NCBI GenBank assembly: GCA_947086655.1
Contig: CAMTZM010000023.1
Location: forward strand, 1 to 38,473
DNA: 38,473 nucleotides
Reading direction: 5' to 3'
DNA from: an uncultured Eubacteriaceae bacterium
Lineage (GTDB): Bacteria > Bacillota > Clostridia > Lachnospirales > CAG-274
The notes under the pieces are model-generated. The model saw nothing but the letters and a program-made list of their open reading frames with translations. It did not search any database and was not told the origin of the DNA. Positions 25,530 through 35,686 of the stretch are shown here, one piece after another. The translations under genes were made by a program, and so were the position numbers. The first letter of the stretch is position 1, and each line of letters begins with the position of its first letter.

Positions 25530-27560
25530 ATGAAGATTATTAAAAAGATTATGAATGTAGTTTTGGCTGCTGTGATTATTGTTGGCGGAGTGATGGGTAA
25601 TTTTCAAAGTTTTAAAGTTTTTGCCGAAACTTATTACAAAGAATCAGGATACACTGACGAAAATGGAGATAAATATGTTTATAAAATCCCTGAATATAAA
25701 GTTGGAAATAGCATTTATGAATTTGTATTTGAGGATAACTTTTGTTATAGTGATGAATTTGGTTTTGTCGGATGGGTTGATTTATTAGGAATTAAGGGCT
25801 CAGTAACTGAAATTATAATACCTAATGAAATACCAATTGAAGGTTATAAAAATGGGGTAAAAATGGATGATGTATTCCATGCTTATGTAGGATATGTGGC
25901 AAACAATTTTCTATCAAATAACAAAGAAATAAAAAAAGTAATTCAGTATTATAATTGTGCAACCATAGGAGATAATTCTTTTTCAAACTGCTCTAATCTT
26001 GAAAGTTATATAATATATGGTCCTCAAGGACTTTATTATGTAAATGGAATATTTGGTGAGGAAGTGCTTTTAAATTGTCCAAAACTTACTATTTATATTG
26101 ATGAAAATGTTTATCTTGGAGACGTATATGGAGTTGAAAAATATGCGGAATCAAATAATATACCTTTTAAAATTATGTCTAGTAAGGAATTAACTTCAAT
26201 GATAAATAGTGTTAACCAAGATATTACACAAAATAAATCTAATGAAAAAGAAAATATTCACAAAAATGAATCTAACCAACAGGAACAAGAAGAAAATATG
26301 TCTACGTTGGTTCAATATATATATGATGAAGAAAATAAAGTTGATATATCAACAGATGGTCTTAATAATATTTTAATTGTAGAAGATGCAGAGAAAGCAG
26401 TTGAAGAAATGGCAAGCGAGCTAAGCTATATGGACAAACGTTCAGCTGATGGGATAGACAAAGCGATACTTTTCAGTGAGGAAGCGATAGCGAGGGCGGC
26501 GACTCTGAAAACAGATTCAGACGAAATTATTATTAATGACCTCAATATGGCAGAATTGGCGGACAAAGCCACAGAAGTGGAAGAAAAAGTATTAAAAGCT
26601 TTAAGTGCTGGCTCTGTTAAAAGAGCGAGAAAAGCTAATGTAAATGCGAAGATTGTAACATCAAACAGCGGCAAGGTATCAATATCAAAAGAAAAACTGA
26701 ATAAGAACATTGATAATGTTAAGGTAGAAACACCTTACGCAGGAGTAAGTTTTTCAGCAAAGGCTGTTTCTAATGTTTCTATTGAAAATAAAGGAACAAA
26801 CAAAATTGCCGTTGATTTTGAAACAAATAAAACAAGCGAAAAAATTAAAATAAGTTTTCCAAATATGAGCGGAACAGGCAATTATATGGCGGTGGTCGAT
26901 GAAAACGGCAATGCCATAGGCGGGAAATATAACCCTGTTACAGGAGAACTGACCGCTAAAATTAATGCAAGCGGAGTTTATTCTGTTGTCAACAATGAAA
27001 AGAATTTCAGCGATATAAAGAATAAAGCAGCTGAGATGCAGGAAGCAATTAAGCTGTTGGCATCAAAGGGAATTATCAGTGGAACAAGCGAAACGGAATT
27101 TTCGCCTGACAAGAGCATTTCGAGGGCAGAGGTTGCGGCAATAATTTTAAGAACACTCTCAAAGCTTGACGAAAACGCAGACGGCAATTTTTCTGATGTT
27201 ACAAAGGAAAACTGGTATTACGGAACGGCGGGGAGTGCCAAAAATGCCGGAATTATAAACGGTTACGAGGATAATACATTTAGAGGAAATGTTGTTATAC
27301 CTAAAGTTCAGATTGTTTCCGTTTATGCAAGAGTTCTTAAAAATGAAATGAATTATTATGATGTAGATGATATTGAAAAGGTTCTTGGTGAATACGGCGA
27401 TAGGGAAGATATAGCACAATGGGCAGAAAGTGATATTGCTCTTGCAACAGACGTTAATATGGTTTTAAGAAGAAAAGACAGCCTTTTTGGCGGCAACGAA
27501 GAAATGACAAGAGGCGATGCGGCGATAATTCTTAAAAGATTGTTTGATAAAATTTGGTAA
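25530..27560 (+). CDS. SLH surface protein with LRR_5-like N-terminus
   Basis: A 676-residue secreted protein behind AAGGAG. A signal peptide is followed by about 190 residues containing a BspA-type leucine-rich repeat unit (ATIGDNSFSNCSNLESYII). An Asn/Glu-rich linker leads to a domain of about 200 residues (helical part DAEKAVEEMASELSYM; beta part VETPYAGVSFSAKAVSNVSI, MAVVDENGNAIGGKYNP) shared with the proteins at 30675 and 32874. Three SLH motifs (SRAEVAAIIL, VIPKVQIVSVYAR, TRGDAAIILKRL) end in KIW. It is wall-attached; the N-terminus probably faces outward for binding. The MITE-like insertion follows directly after the stop codon. Confidence 0.85.
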   Translation: MKIIKKIMNVVLAAVIIVGGVMGNFQSFKVFAETYYKESGYTDENGDKYVYKIPEYKVGNSIYEFVFEDNFCYSDEFGFVGWVDLLGIKGSVTEIIIPNEIPIEGYKNGVKMDDVFHAYVGYVANNFLSNNKEIKKVIQYYNCATIGDNSFSNCSNLESYIIYGPQGLYYVNGIFGEEVLLNCPKLTIYIDENVYLGDVYGVEKYAESNNIPFKIMSSKELTSMINSVNQDITQNKSNEKENIHKNESNQQEQEENMSTLVQYIYDEENKVDISTDGLNNILIVEDAEKAVEEMASELSYMDKRSADGIDKAILFSEEAIARAATLKTDSDEIIINDLNMAELADKATEVEEKVLKALSAGSVKRARKANVNAKIVTSNSGKVSISKEKLNKNIDNVKVETPYAGVSFSAKAVSNVSIENKGTNKIAVDFETNKTSEKIKISFPNMSGTGNYMAVVDENGNAIGGKYNPVTGELTAKINASGVYSVVNNEKNFSDIKNKAAEMQEAIKLLASKGIISGTSETEFSPDKSISRAEVAAIILRTLSKLDENADGNFSDVTKENWYYGTAGSAKNAGIINGYEDNTFRGNVVIPKVQIVSVYARVLKNEMNYYDVDDIEKVLGEYGDREDIAQWAESDIALATDVNMVLRRKDSLFGGNEEMTRGDAAIILKRLFDKIW

Positions 27561-27561
27561 T

Positions 27562-27680
27562 TAGAGATGTGCAAAACTCCAATTTATTTATGACATAACA
27601 CAAAATATAGTAAAGCAATCAGATGAATAATACTATATCTTGCAAGTCATTTTTATAAAATCTATGTTTTGCACATCTCT
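27562..27680. mobile_element. MITE-like insertion, 119 bp, non-coding
   Basis: Perfect 16-bp terminal inverted repeats (27562-27577 and 27666-27681, the last pair shared with the target copy) enclose AT-rich non-coding DNA. The element is flanked by a 10-bp direct repeat, ATTTGGTAAT, at 27552-27561 and 27681-27690, consistent with target duplication on insertion. It carries no transposase, so it must have been moved by an enzyme elsewhere. The left target copy covers the stop codon of the SLH gene. Confidence 0.75.
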
Positions 27681-27707
27681 ATTTGGTAATAAATTTGGAG
27701 TGATTGT

Positions 27708-29297
27708 ATGGAAAATGATATTAAGAGGTTTGAGCCATTCTGGGATAACTGGTATATTAGGGACATTATCGGAGAGGGCAGCTTTGGAAAAGTATATTCT
27801 ATTGAAAGAACCGATTTCGGAAATACATATACAGCCGCTTTGAAGCACATCAAAGTACCACAGAGCCAATCGGAGGTAAAAAGCGTTATTGCCGACGGTA
27901 TGGACGAAGAAAGTGCCGAAAAATACTTTGAAAAGCTTGTGGGCGAGATTGTCGAGGAATTTGTTCTTATGTCTAAGCTTAAGGGCAACAGCCATATTGT
28001 AAGCTATGAAGATCATAATGTTGTAAAAAATCCGGATAAAATAGAATGGGATATTTTTATCAGAATGGAAAAGCTTACAGGACTTATTGACTTTATCAGT
28101 AAAAATAAGATTGTGAAAAAAGACATCATTAAGCTTGGTATTGATATTTGCAAGGCATTGGAGCTGTGTCAAAAATATAATATTGTTCACCGTGATATAA
28201 AACCCGAAAATATATTTGTTTCCGAAAGCGGTGATTACAAGCTTGGCGACTTTGGTATAGCAAGGCAAGTTGAAAAAACTATGGCAGGACTTTCCAAAAA
28301 GGGTACGTTTACATATATTGCGCCAGAAGTTTATAAAGGTGAGGCATACGGTTCGACTGTTGACATTTATTCACTCGGCATTGTTATGTACAGGTTTCTT
28401 AATAACAACAGAACACCGTTCATGCCCGAATATCCTAAGCCAATTACCCATAATAACAGAGAAATCTCTTTAGTCAAGCGTATGAGCGGGATTGTGTTTC
28501 CGAAACCTGTAAATGCGGACGGCAGACTTGCGGAGATTGTTCTTAAAGCCTGTGAATATGAGCCTAAAAACAGATATAACAGTCCGCTTTTGATGAGAAT
28601 TGAGCTTGAAAGCATTCTTTATAATGAAGCCGAGGGAAGAATTATCTATCCAAAGGGAGATACGGCTGACATTAAAAGCATTAATTACATCAATACAGGT
28701 GAGGAAACAACTCGTACACAAACAATGTTTGTTAAGGATATTTCAAACGAGGAAACCGAATTTTTTCCAAATGTTGATAAACCGAAAGCGAACCGTAAGG
28801 CGGTTTATGCAGCTGTGGGTCTGGCAAGCGCTGTATTAATCGGTTCAGCGGGATATGTTCTTTGGCGGAATACATCAGTAAACGAAGCGGATATTATAAA
28901 AGAGCCGATAGAAAAAACAATATCGGAGGAAATATCCGAAACAACAACGGAAATACTCACCGAAGAAACAACGGAAGAAGAAACTACTGCTCAAACAACA
29001 ACTATACAAACAACAGAAGTTCAGCCTGTAAAACAGTCTGACAAAACCAAAGAGACTGTTAAACCGAAATCTGCCACTAAGTCAACGCCGTCCCAAAATA
29101 CAGCACCGACTATAAATAATAACACGCCATCAATATCGAAAAAGGAGGAGTCTAATGAAAATATAGCAGTACCCGAAAATAATAATTCCGGCTCTGTACA
29201 GGAACAACAATATCGGCAGCCTGTACAGGAAGCACCAAAGGAGACACCGGCAGAAGCACCAAATGAAGCACCTGAAATAATGGTGGATTTTGATTAG
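27708..29297 (+). CDS. Hanks-type Ser/Thr protein kinase with membrane segment
   Basis: A 529-residue kinase. The catalytic domain (about 15-300) has the Gly loop GEGSFGKVY, Lys in AALKHIK, catalytic HRDIKPENI (about 161), DFGIARQ (about 181), and GTFTYIAPE with STVDIYSLGIVMYR. One membrane segment (VYAAVGLASAVLIGSAGYVLW, about 365-386) is followed by an outside tail of about 140 residues rich in Thr, Glu, Pro and Asn, with no PASTA repeats. It would phosphorylate Thr on EssC-system proteins read by FHA domains; phosphatases 1 and 2 oppose it. It starts at ATG 27708, just after the MITE-like element, so that insertion could change its expression. Confidence 0.93.
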   Translation: MENDIKRFEPFWDNWYIRDIIGEGSFGKVYSIERTDFGNTYTAALKHIKVPQSQSEVKSVIADGMDEESAEKYFEKLVGEIVEEFVLMSKLKGNSHIVSYEDHNVVKNPDKIEWDIFIRMEKLTGLIDFISKNKIVKKDIIKLGIDICKALELCQKYNIVHRDIKPENIFVSESGDYKLGDFGIARQVEKTMAGLSKKGTFTYIAPEVYKGEAYGSTVDIYSLGIVMYRFLNNNRTPFMPEYPKPITHNNREISLVKRMSGIVFPKPVNADGRLAEIVLKACEYEPKNRYNSPLLMRIELESILYNEAEGRIIYPKGDTADIKSINYINTGEETTRTQTMFVKDISNEETEFFPNVDKPKANRKAVYAAVGLASAVLIGSAGYVLWRNTSVNEADIIKEPIEKTISEEISETTTEILTEETTEEETTAQTTTIQTTEVQPVKQSDKTKETVKPKSATKSTPSQNTAPTINNNTPSISKKEESNENIAVPENNNSGSVQEQQYRQPVQEAPKETPAEAPNEAPEIMVDFD

Positions 29298-29309
29298 GAG
29301 GTAAGAGGT

Positions 29310-30662
29310 ATGAAGAAGTATATTGCAGCTATGCTTATAGCCGTAACCACATTAAATACGAATGTTTATGCGGATAATATTAAGGTTTTGGTAAATAATC
29401 AACAGGTGGAATCGGAATTGTCACCTCAGATTATAAATAATGTAACTTATGTGCCGTTAAGACCTGTAGCCGAGGCTATGGGCTGCGAAGTTACATGGGT
29501 AGCAGGCAATAAAACAGCCAATATCAAAAACCTTACGACAATAATTGCAATGCAAGTAGATAACAAAAAAGTTACAAAAGTAAAAAGGACTGACAGAGAA
29601 AACCAATCAATAATAGAATGTGACAATCCGCCAAAAATGATAGACGGCAGTGTTTATATACCGCTTAGGACAATGGCAGAGGCAATGGGAGCGACTGTAG
29701 CGTGGGACGGAACAAGCAAGACTGTTGTTATTGTTTATGATACCACTATTAAATACGCTGGAAATAAAGCTCTTGTAAAATTTGCAGGAAACGGCGGAAG
29801 AAGGAGATATGACAGTACAACAGATAAAATGGAATTTTTATCACCTGAAAGTATTGCCATATCCGATAACGGAACAATAATAATATCTGATTCGGGAGCA
29901 ATAAGAAGAATTGCAGACGGCAAAAGCTCAACCGATGAATTTGAGCCAAGCTATATAAGCTCTGCAAAGGTCAGAACCTACGGAAATGATATTTATTTTA
30001 CAACAAATGCCTTTGAAGATGAAAACAAGGAGAAATATTATGGCATTGTGAAGCTGTCAAACGGTATTGCCGAGGGCATTTACATAACAGAGGCTGTTTA
30101 CAGCAAAATAACCGATTTTGATATTGACAATAATGGCAATATCTACGCACTTATCTATAATGCCGGAGTTGGGAAAAATTATATCGCACGATTCAGCAGT
30201 CAGGATATGACATTTTTACAGGAGATTGATGAGGGTTTTCAATGTATGTCTGCTGATGACAATGGAAATCTTTATATAGGAAATACAGTTAAAGGGTCAA
30301 TTTATTATTATAATGTCAAAGAAAAAAATTTGAAACTTGTAGCAGGGGTTGACGATAATACAAGATTTGTCGATGGTGAAAACCCTATGTTTTTTGAACC
30401 AAGAAGCCTTTATGTGAACGGAGACAGCCTTTATGTGCTTGATTATAATCTTATAAGACGTATTCAGCTTAACGGAGGAGGCGTCGCACTTTATTCGGAA
30501 ACAGTCGCGGGAAAAATTTCAAGTGAAATTAAACCGCAGACTAAGGCAGGTTCGGCTAAAGAGGCGGAAATTTCCGCAAGCTATCTCGCGGAAATCACTG
30601 TAAATAAAGATAAAATTTATCTTACAGATCCGGTTAATGATGTTGTTTGGTGTGTAGAATAG
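29310..30662 (+). CDS. Secreted stalk-domain and NHL-type beta-propeller protein
   Basis: A 450-residue secreted protein. A signal peptide (YIAAMLIAVTTLNTNVYA) leads a copper-amine-oxidase-type stalk domain over about 20-145 (VNNQQVESELSPQIINNVTY, VPLRPVAEAMGCEVTW, IPLRTMAEAMGATVAW). About 300 residues of repeating beta-propeller blades follow (FLSPESIAISDNGTIIISDS, KITDFDIDNNGNIYALIYN, MSADDNGNLYIGNT, EPRSLYVNGDSLYVLDY), like NHL repeats. It likely binds protein or glycan outside the cell. It starts 12 bases after the kinase gene with AGGAGGTAAGAGGT, so it is probably in the same operon. Confidence 0.8.
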   Translation: MKKYIAAMLIAVTTLNTNVYADNIKVLVNNQQVESELSPQIINNVTYVPLRPVAEAMGCEVTWVAGNKTANIKNLTTIIAMQVDNKKVTKVKRTDRENQSIIECDNPPKMIDGSVYIPLRTMAEAMGATVAWDGTSKTVVIVYDTTIKYAGNKALVKFAGNGGRRRYDSTTDKMEFLSPESIAISDNGTIIISDSGAIRRIADGKSSTDEFEPSYISSAKVRTYGNDIYFTTNAFEDENKEKYYGIVKLSNGIAEGIYITEAVYSKITDFDIDNNGNIYALIYNAGVGKNYIARFSSQDMTFLQEIDEGFQCMSADDNGNLYIGNTVKGSIYYYNVKEKNLKLVAGVDDNTRFVDGENPMFFEPRSLYVNGDSLYVLDYNLIRRIQLNGGGVALYSETVAGKISSEIKPQTKAGSAKEAEISASYLAEITVNKDKIYLTDPVNDVVWCVE

Positions 30663-30674
30663 GAGGAAAAAATT

Positions 30675-32765
30675 ATGTTTGAAACTTTGAAAAAGAGGAT
30701 TTTGGGTATTTTAATAAAATTAAAAGCTATATTTGCTTTATTAAACGTAATAGTAATTCTTTCAACAGTACAAATATATGCAAGTCTTATATTAGATTAC
30801 GATTATTCTTGGGAGATTGAAAAAGAAGATTTCGAAAAAGAAGATTATATTGCGGTTTATGAAAAATTTTTAAATGATGTATATGAGTCAAATATATTAG
30901 TTTATGATATAAACGATTACGACGAAGATGGTAGCCCAGAGTTATTTTTTGTAGATAATAATGGACCGGCTATTTGCTATGCAAGCTTTAATAAAACGTG
31001 GGATAGCAAAAAAGGAGAAGGTTTTGAAGTTGGTTTAGTTATAACTGAACTAAGAGTTAATAAGACCAGCGAATTTATAATCTTCAAAATGGAAAATAAA
31101 TTAATCAAAAAAGAATGTTTTTCATATACAAAAACTCAAGATGGGAACATATCAGGAATGCTTGCATCTATAGATATATATGGAGGAAGAGGATACTATA
31201 TAGATGCTAATGAAAGAGAAGTTAAAACTTCTAATTTTAAAGAAGATTTTTTATGTACACATGAACAATGGAAAAACAAATTAACTTCTATAGCAGAGGA
31301 ATTTGCAAAACAAATAAATTCAAATAATATTGATGTATCTAAAGCTATAATTGATTATAATATTAATATAAGAGAACTGGCAAGTTTATTAGAAAAAAGT
31401 ACGGATATAAAAGTATTATATGTAAAAGCTTTTGAAGAAAATATCGAAAATACGAAAGAAGATATTAATAACTTAGACATAAATGAAAGTAATGAAACTA
31501 CAACCAAATCAAAAGAAATAGAATACATATACAATAACGCAGAAAAGGAAGTTAATATTAACACAGACAAGTTAAATAGTATTCAAAATGCAGAGGAAGC
31601 AGAAAAGGCAGTTGATGAATTAATAGGCGAGCTAACAGACGAAGAAAAAAATTCCGCAAATGTGGCGGACAAGATTATTTTATTTGGAGAAGAGGCAATA
31701 TCCAAAACGGCAACATTAAAAATAGATTCTGATAAAATTGTTATTAATGACAACGGCATATTAGAATTGTTGGATAAAGCTAAGGAAACGAAAGGAAAAA
31801 TAACAAATTCTTTAAGTTCTATAAAAAAAATAAGAGGCATTAGCACAAATGCGAGGATTGTAACTTCAAGCAGCGGCAGAGTATCAATATCAAAAGAAAA
31901 GTTGAATAATAACATTGATAATGTTAAGGTGGAAACACCTTACGCAGGGGTAAGTTTTTCGGCAAAATCTGTTTCCAATGTTTCTCTTGAAAATAAAGGA
32001 ACAAATAAAATCGCTGTTGATTTTGAAACAAATAAAACAAGTGAAAAAATTAAAATCAGTTTTCCAAATATGGGCAGTGATAAAAAATATATGGCAGTAG
32101 TTGATGAAAACGGAAAAGTAATAGGTGGAAAGTATAATCCAATTACAAGAGAACTGACCGCTAAGATTGACGCAAGCGGAGTTTATTCTGTTTTTGATAA
32201 TGAAAAAAATTTCAGCGATATAAAAAATAAATCTGCTGAAATGCAGGAAGCAATAAAGCTTTTGGCCTCAAAAGGAATAATAAGCGGAATAAGCGAAACG
32301 GAATTTTCACCCGATAAAAGTATTTCAAGGGCAGAGGTTGCGGCTATAATTTTAAGAACGCTCTCAAAGCTTGATGAAAACGCTGACGGCGGCTTTAGCG
32401 ATGTTACAAAAGCAAACTGGTATTACGGAACAGCAGGAAGTGCTAAAAATGCCGGAATTATAAACGGATATGAGGATAATACATTCAGAGGAAATGTCGT
32501 TATACCTAAAATACAGATTGTTTCCGTTTCAGCAAGAGTTCTTAAAAATGAAATGGGGTATTATGACGTTTCAGATGTTGAAAAAGCGTTAAGCGAATAC
32601 GGCGACAGTACAAGTATAGCGCAATGGGCAAAAAGTGACGTAGCACTTGCAACAGACGCCAATATGGTTTTAAGAAGAACGGACAGCCTTTTCGGCGGAA
32701 ATGACGAAATGACAAGAGGAGACGCCGCTATAATCCTTAAAAGGCTGTTTGATAAGGTTTGGTAA
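30675..32765 (+). CDS. SLH surface protein with EF-hand-like N-terminus
   Basis: A 696-residue secreted protein, 12 bases after the propeller gene, with AGGAGG. An N-terminal hydrophobic signal (LKAIFALLNVIVILSTVQI) is followed by about 190 residues with DINDYDEDGSPELFFVDNNG, the D-x-D-x-DG pattern of calcium-binding or FG-GAP-like repeats. The C-terminal 400 residues closely match the protein at 25530: a helical segment (EEAEKAVDELIGELTDEEKN), a beta domain (YAGVSFSAKSVSNVSLENKG) and three SLH motifs ending in DKVW. High identity, also at the DNA level, shows a recent duplication. Confidence 0.85.
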   Translation: MFETLKKRILGILIKLKAIFALLNVIVILSTVQIYASLILDYDYSWEIEKEDFEKEDYIAVYEKFLNDVYESNILVYDINDYDEDGSPELFFVDNNGPAICYASFNKTWDSKKGEGFEVGLVITELRVNKTSEFIIFKMENKLIKKECFSYTKTQDGNISGMLASIDIYGGRGYYIDANEREVKTSNFKEDFLCTHEQWKNKLTSIAEEFAKQINSNNIDVSKAIIDYNINIRELASLLEKSTDIKVLYVKAFEENIENTKEDINNLDINESNETTTKSKEIEYIYNNAEKEVNINTDKLNSIQNAEEAEKAVDELIGELTDEEKNSANVADKIILFGEEAISKTATLKIDSDKIVINDNGILELLDKAKETKGKITNSLSSIKKIRGISTNARIVTSSSGRVSISKEKLNNNIDNVKVETPYAGVSFSAKSVSNVSLENKGTNKIAVDFETNKTSEKIKISFPNMGSDKKYMAVVDENGKVIGGKYNPITRELTAKIDASGVYSVFDNEKNFSDIKNKSAEMQEAIKLLASKGIISGISETEFSPDKSISRAEVAAIILRTLSKLDENADGGFSDVTKANWYYGTAGSAKNAGIINGYEDNTFRGNVVIPKIQIVSVSARVLKNEMGYYDVSDVEKALSEYGDSTSIAQWAKSDVALATDANMVLRRTDSLFGGNDEMTRGDAAIILKRLFDKVW

Positions 32766-32789
32766 TAAAAACAAACAGGAGGAAATAAA

Positions 32790-35123
32790 ATGAAGTTTTT
32801 AAAAAGAATTTTTTTCTATATAATGGTTTTAACAATTATTGTGTCAAGTTCCATAATATAAAATGTTAATGTTATGGCAGCGGATGCGCCAAGTTTACTT
32901 AATTCGGCAAAGCTTAATCCTATGCCAACAGGTTATCCTCAGGTGGACAATAAAATAAATTCTATTATTGCCGAAGGAAGAAGTAAAACAAAGAGTAACT
33001 ATGAACTTGTAGAATGGCTATATGATTATTGTATTTACAATACATCTTATGGATATGGTGGTTTAGAAGAAGGAGTATACTCATTTACCGAAGATGATGC
33101 ACCCGATTGGTTGTTTCCGGAAAGAACATATATGGCTGAGAAAGATTATGGTTATGTAACACCTTTTCCTGATTGGCTTGTTGCTGAGGCAATTCTTCCA
33201 TTATTTCATGGGGAGGGTACATGTAATAACTATACGGCACAGTTTATGCTTATAATGAGAGCGCTTGGCTATGAAGCAAATTATTTTTCGGGTGAAACAA
33301 GAAAAGCCGGCGGCGGATATACAGGTCATGCTTGGTGTGAAATTAAAATTAACGGCACAAATTATATTTTCGATACTCAAGTTGAAGACAATGTTGCAGA
33401 AAAACAAGGTAAAGTAATTTACCTGTATTTCTGCAAAACAGAAACAGAGATGGCGGACAGGTATATTTGGAATTGGGACTCAATAAATTCTAAAATTGAA
33501 AATTTGGGAATCGAGCCAAAATTGAAATCATTAGAGGCTACTTTAGCTGAAAATAATGTTAAATCTTTAAGAGCTGCCGATTTTGAAAATCTAAAAACTC
33601 ATATTTCAACCATTATGAATTCAGGTGATGATTCGGAATACATAATTATACTGAATGGGAAAATGGACAGAAATGAAGTAGAAAATCATCTTGAAGCAGA
33701 GACGCAGACCAAGACATTCAGAGGTGCAAATATTCCGGAAATATTAAAAAACAAATATATATCAGGAAATTATGAAAGCTTAAAGGCTTATTATGTTTAT
33801 GATATGATTGATAATGTTTCCGGAGTTGACGCAATAGATTTTAAAGCTGTATATACTCCCGAGGAAAATCAGTATATTTATGATGAAGCTTCTTTGACAG
33901 ACAATATTAGTATTCCGACTAAGGAGCTTGAAAAAATTGAAACAAAAAAGGATGCAGAAGATACAATTAAAGATTTTGTGAAAGAACTGTCAAGTTATGA
34001 AAAGAAGGACAGCAGCGTAGTTGATTTGGCACTGCTTTATTCTGAGGAGGCTGTATCTCTGGCTAATAAGGCAGAAACAGATAAGTATATCTTTGAAGTT
34101 AATGACGATCTATTAAAAGAAAGCGTTAAGTGCAGCGTTAATGACATTACAAAGATTCTGAAAAATGAAGGCATGAATTTGCCGAGAACGATAGAAACTC
34201 AAATGAGTGTTTTTCTTCCAAGCGATAAAAAGGTTACAGTGAAAAGCTCAATCAATAAGGGAGGCGCTAAAAGCATAAAATGCCGTACAGATTATGCGAG
34301 TGTTGTAATTCCTGCCGCAAAGGATTTAAGCGTTTCTGTAGAGAGTAAAGGCAAAAATAAGGTTGCTGTTAACTTTAACAGTAAAAATACGAAAAGTATC
34401 ATAAAGGTTTCATTCCCAAACATTGAGGGCGAGGGAAAGAGTTACGCTGTATTTAACGAAAGCGGTAATGTTTTGGATGGAAAATATAATCCGATAACTA
34501 AAGAGCTTGAAGTTAAAATAAATGAAAGCGGTATTTTTACTGTTCAAAACAATAAAAAGACTTTTTCTGATATTAAGACCAAAAGTAAGGAGGTACAAGA
34601 TGCTATTGAATTGCTTGTAACTAAAGGTATCATAAACGGCACAAGCCCTACAGAGTTTTTACCTGATTCCCCGATTACAAGAGCAGAGGTTACAGCATTG
34701 ATTTGTCGTATTATCTCCAAATATGATCCAAACGAAGATGGTGGATTTGATGATGTTACAAAAGAGCAATGGTATTTTGGAGCAGCGGGTAGCGGTAAAA
34801 AAGAGGGAATTATAAACGGATATGCCAACAATACATTTAGAGGTGAATATATTATTCCTAAAATACAGATTGTTTCTGTTTCTGCAAGAGTATTGAAAAA
34901 TGAAATGAATTATAATGTTCCGGGTAATGTAACAGTAGCTCTTTCAGAGTTTAGCGACAAATCGGATATTGCAGATTGGGGAAGAAATGACATTGCATTA
35001 GCTAATGAAGCAAATCTTATTGTGAAAAGAAAAGATAATACATTTGTTCCTAATGATGAAATGACAAGAGCAGATGCAGTTGCAGTTGTTATCCTTAAAA
35101 GACTTTACGATAAGATTTGGTAA
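32790..35123 (+). CDS. Transglutaminase-like SLH surface protein (stop in signal peptide)
   Basis: AGGAGG precedes ATG 32790, which encodes a 23-residue signal-peptide start (KRIFFYIMVLTIIVSSS) ending at TAA 32859. The same frame continues and an ATG at 32874 opens the remaining 749 residues. A transglutaminase-like domain has the triad pieces EGTCNNYTAQF, GHAWCEI and FDTQVED. A shared helical/beta domain follows (VVDLALLYSEEAVSLANKAE, YASVVIPAAKDLSVSVESKG), then three SLH motifs (TRAEVTALIC, IPKIQIVSVSAR, TRADAVAVVILKRL). Without the signal peptide the protein cannot be exported, so this allele is probably non-functional unless the stop is an error. Such domains may crosslink or cleave surface proteins. 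Confidence 0.8.
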
Positions 35124-35216
35124 GAATAATATAAATATTATAAAAATTCAGTAAATATATTTCAAAATTTATACTTTAGTAACTTTTTGAAAACTTTGTG
35201 TTTATTGAATAGCATG

Positions 35217-35260
35217 AAATGAAGTGCGTAAATTAAAAAACTTATTCACTTCATTTTTTT
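35217..35260 (+). terminator. Rho-independent terminator closing the surface-protein block
   Basis: A perfect 10-bp stem (35217-35226 with 35247-35256) with a 20-base loop is followed by a T-run. It lies about 95 bases after the last SLH gene and ends the long plus-strand run of genes. Confidence 0.75.
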
Positions 35261-35400
35261 GTTATATCAAAAAATGGGAGGATAGAAGTAATAAAATAAT
35301 AGAAGAAAGATAACTTGATTTAAAGCGTTTATTTCTAAATTTTTATATAAAAGTATACATTATTATCAACTTTTTTACATATTATCTAATTAGTGAATAA

Positions 35401-35538
35401 TATGATAATATGTGACTTGGCTTACACCTGTTTCAGACACAGCTTGTCTTTTCTTTATTTGTCCACTTTTAAGCTTTTCTTAAATATCAGTAAAATCCTC
35501 CGCTTTGTATTTCTTAGATTTGCCAAATTGTACAGCTC
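35401..35538 (-). pseudogene. Serine resolvase/invertase C-terminal remnant
   Basis: On the minus strand the frame reads AVQFGKSKKYKAEDFTDI, a stop, then EKLKSGQIKKRQAVSETGVS. This is the end of a small serine resolvase/invertase: the linker usually reads GVxFGRPKK, followed by a helix-turn-helix of the form ...KLKxGxIxxxxAxxxxGVSxxT. An in-frame TAA (35479-35481) replaces the usual Tyr codon, and no catalytic domain is seen upstream. It is a short relic in a 490-base stretch otherwise without genes (35261-35750). Confidence 0.5.
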
Positions 35539-35686
35539 TTTATTTAGTAGTTACAATGTTATTAGGACTGCTGAAATTAATTTATTTTTTTGTTTAAAAA
35601 ACTTGGAAAGTGATGTCAAAAAATATTAACAATAAAAAATTTATTAAGTATATTTATAAGAGATATAAGATTTATACATTATTTTT

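Noticed and set aside
35393..35629. 78-residue plus-strand frame
   Set aside because: No ribosome site and no family resemblance; the opposite strand carries the resolvase remnant.
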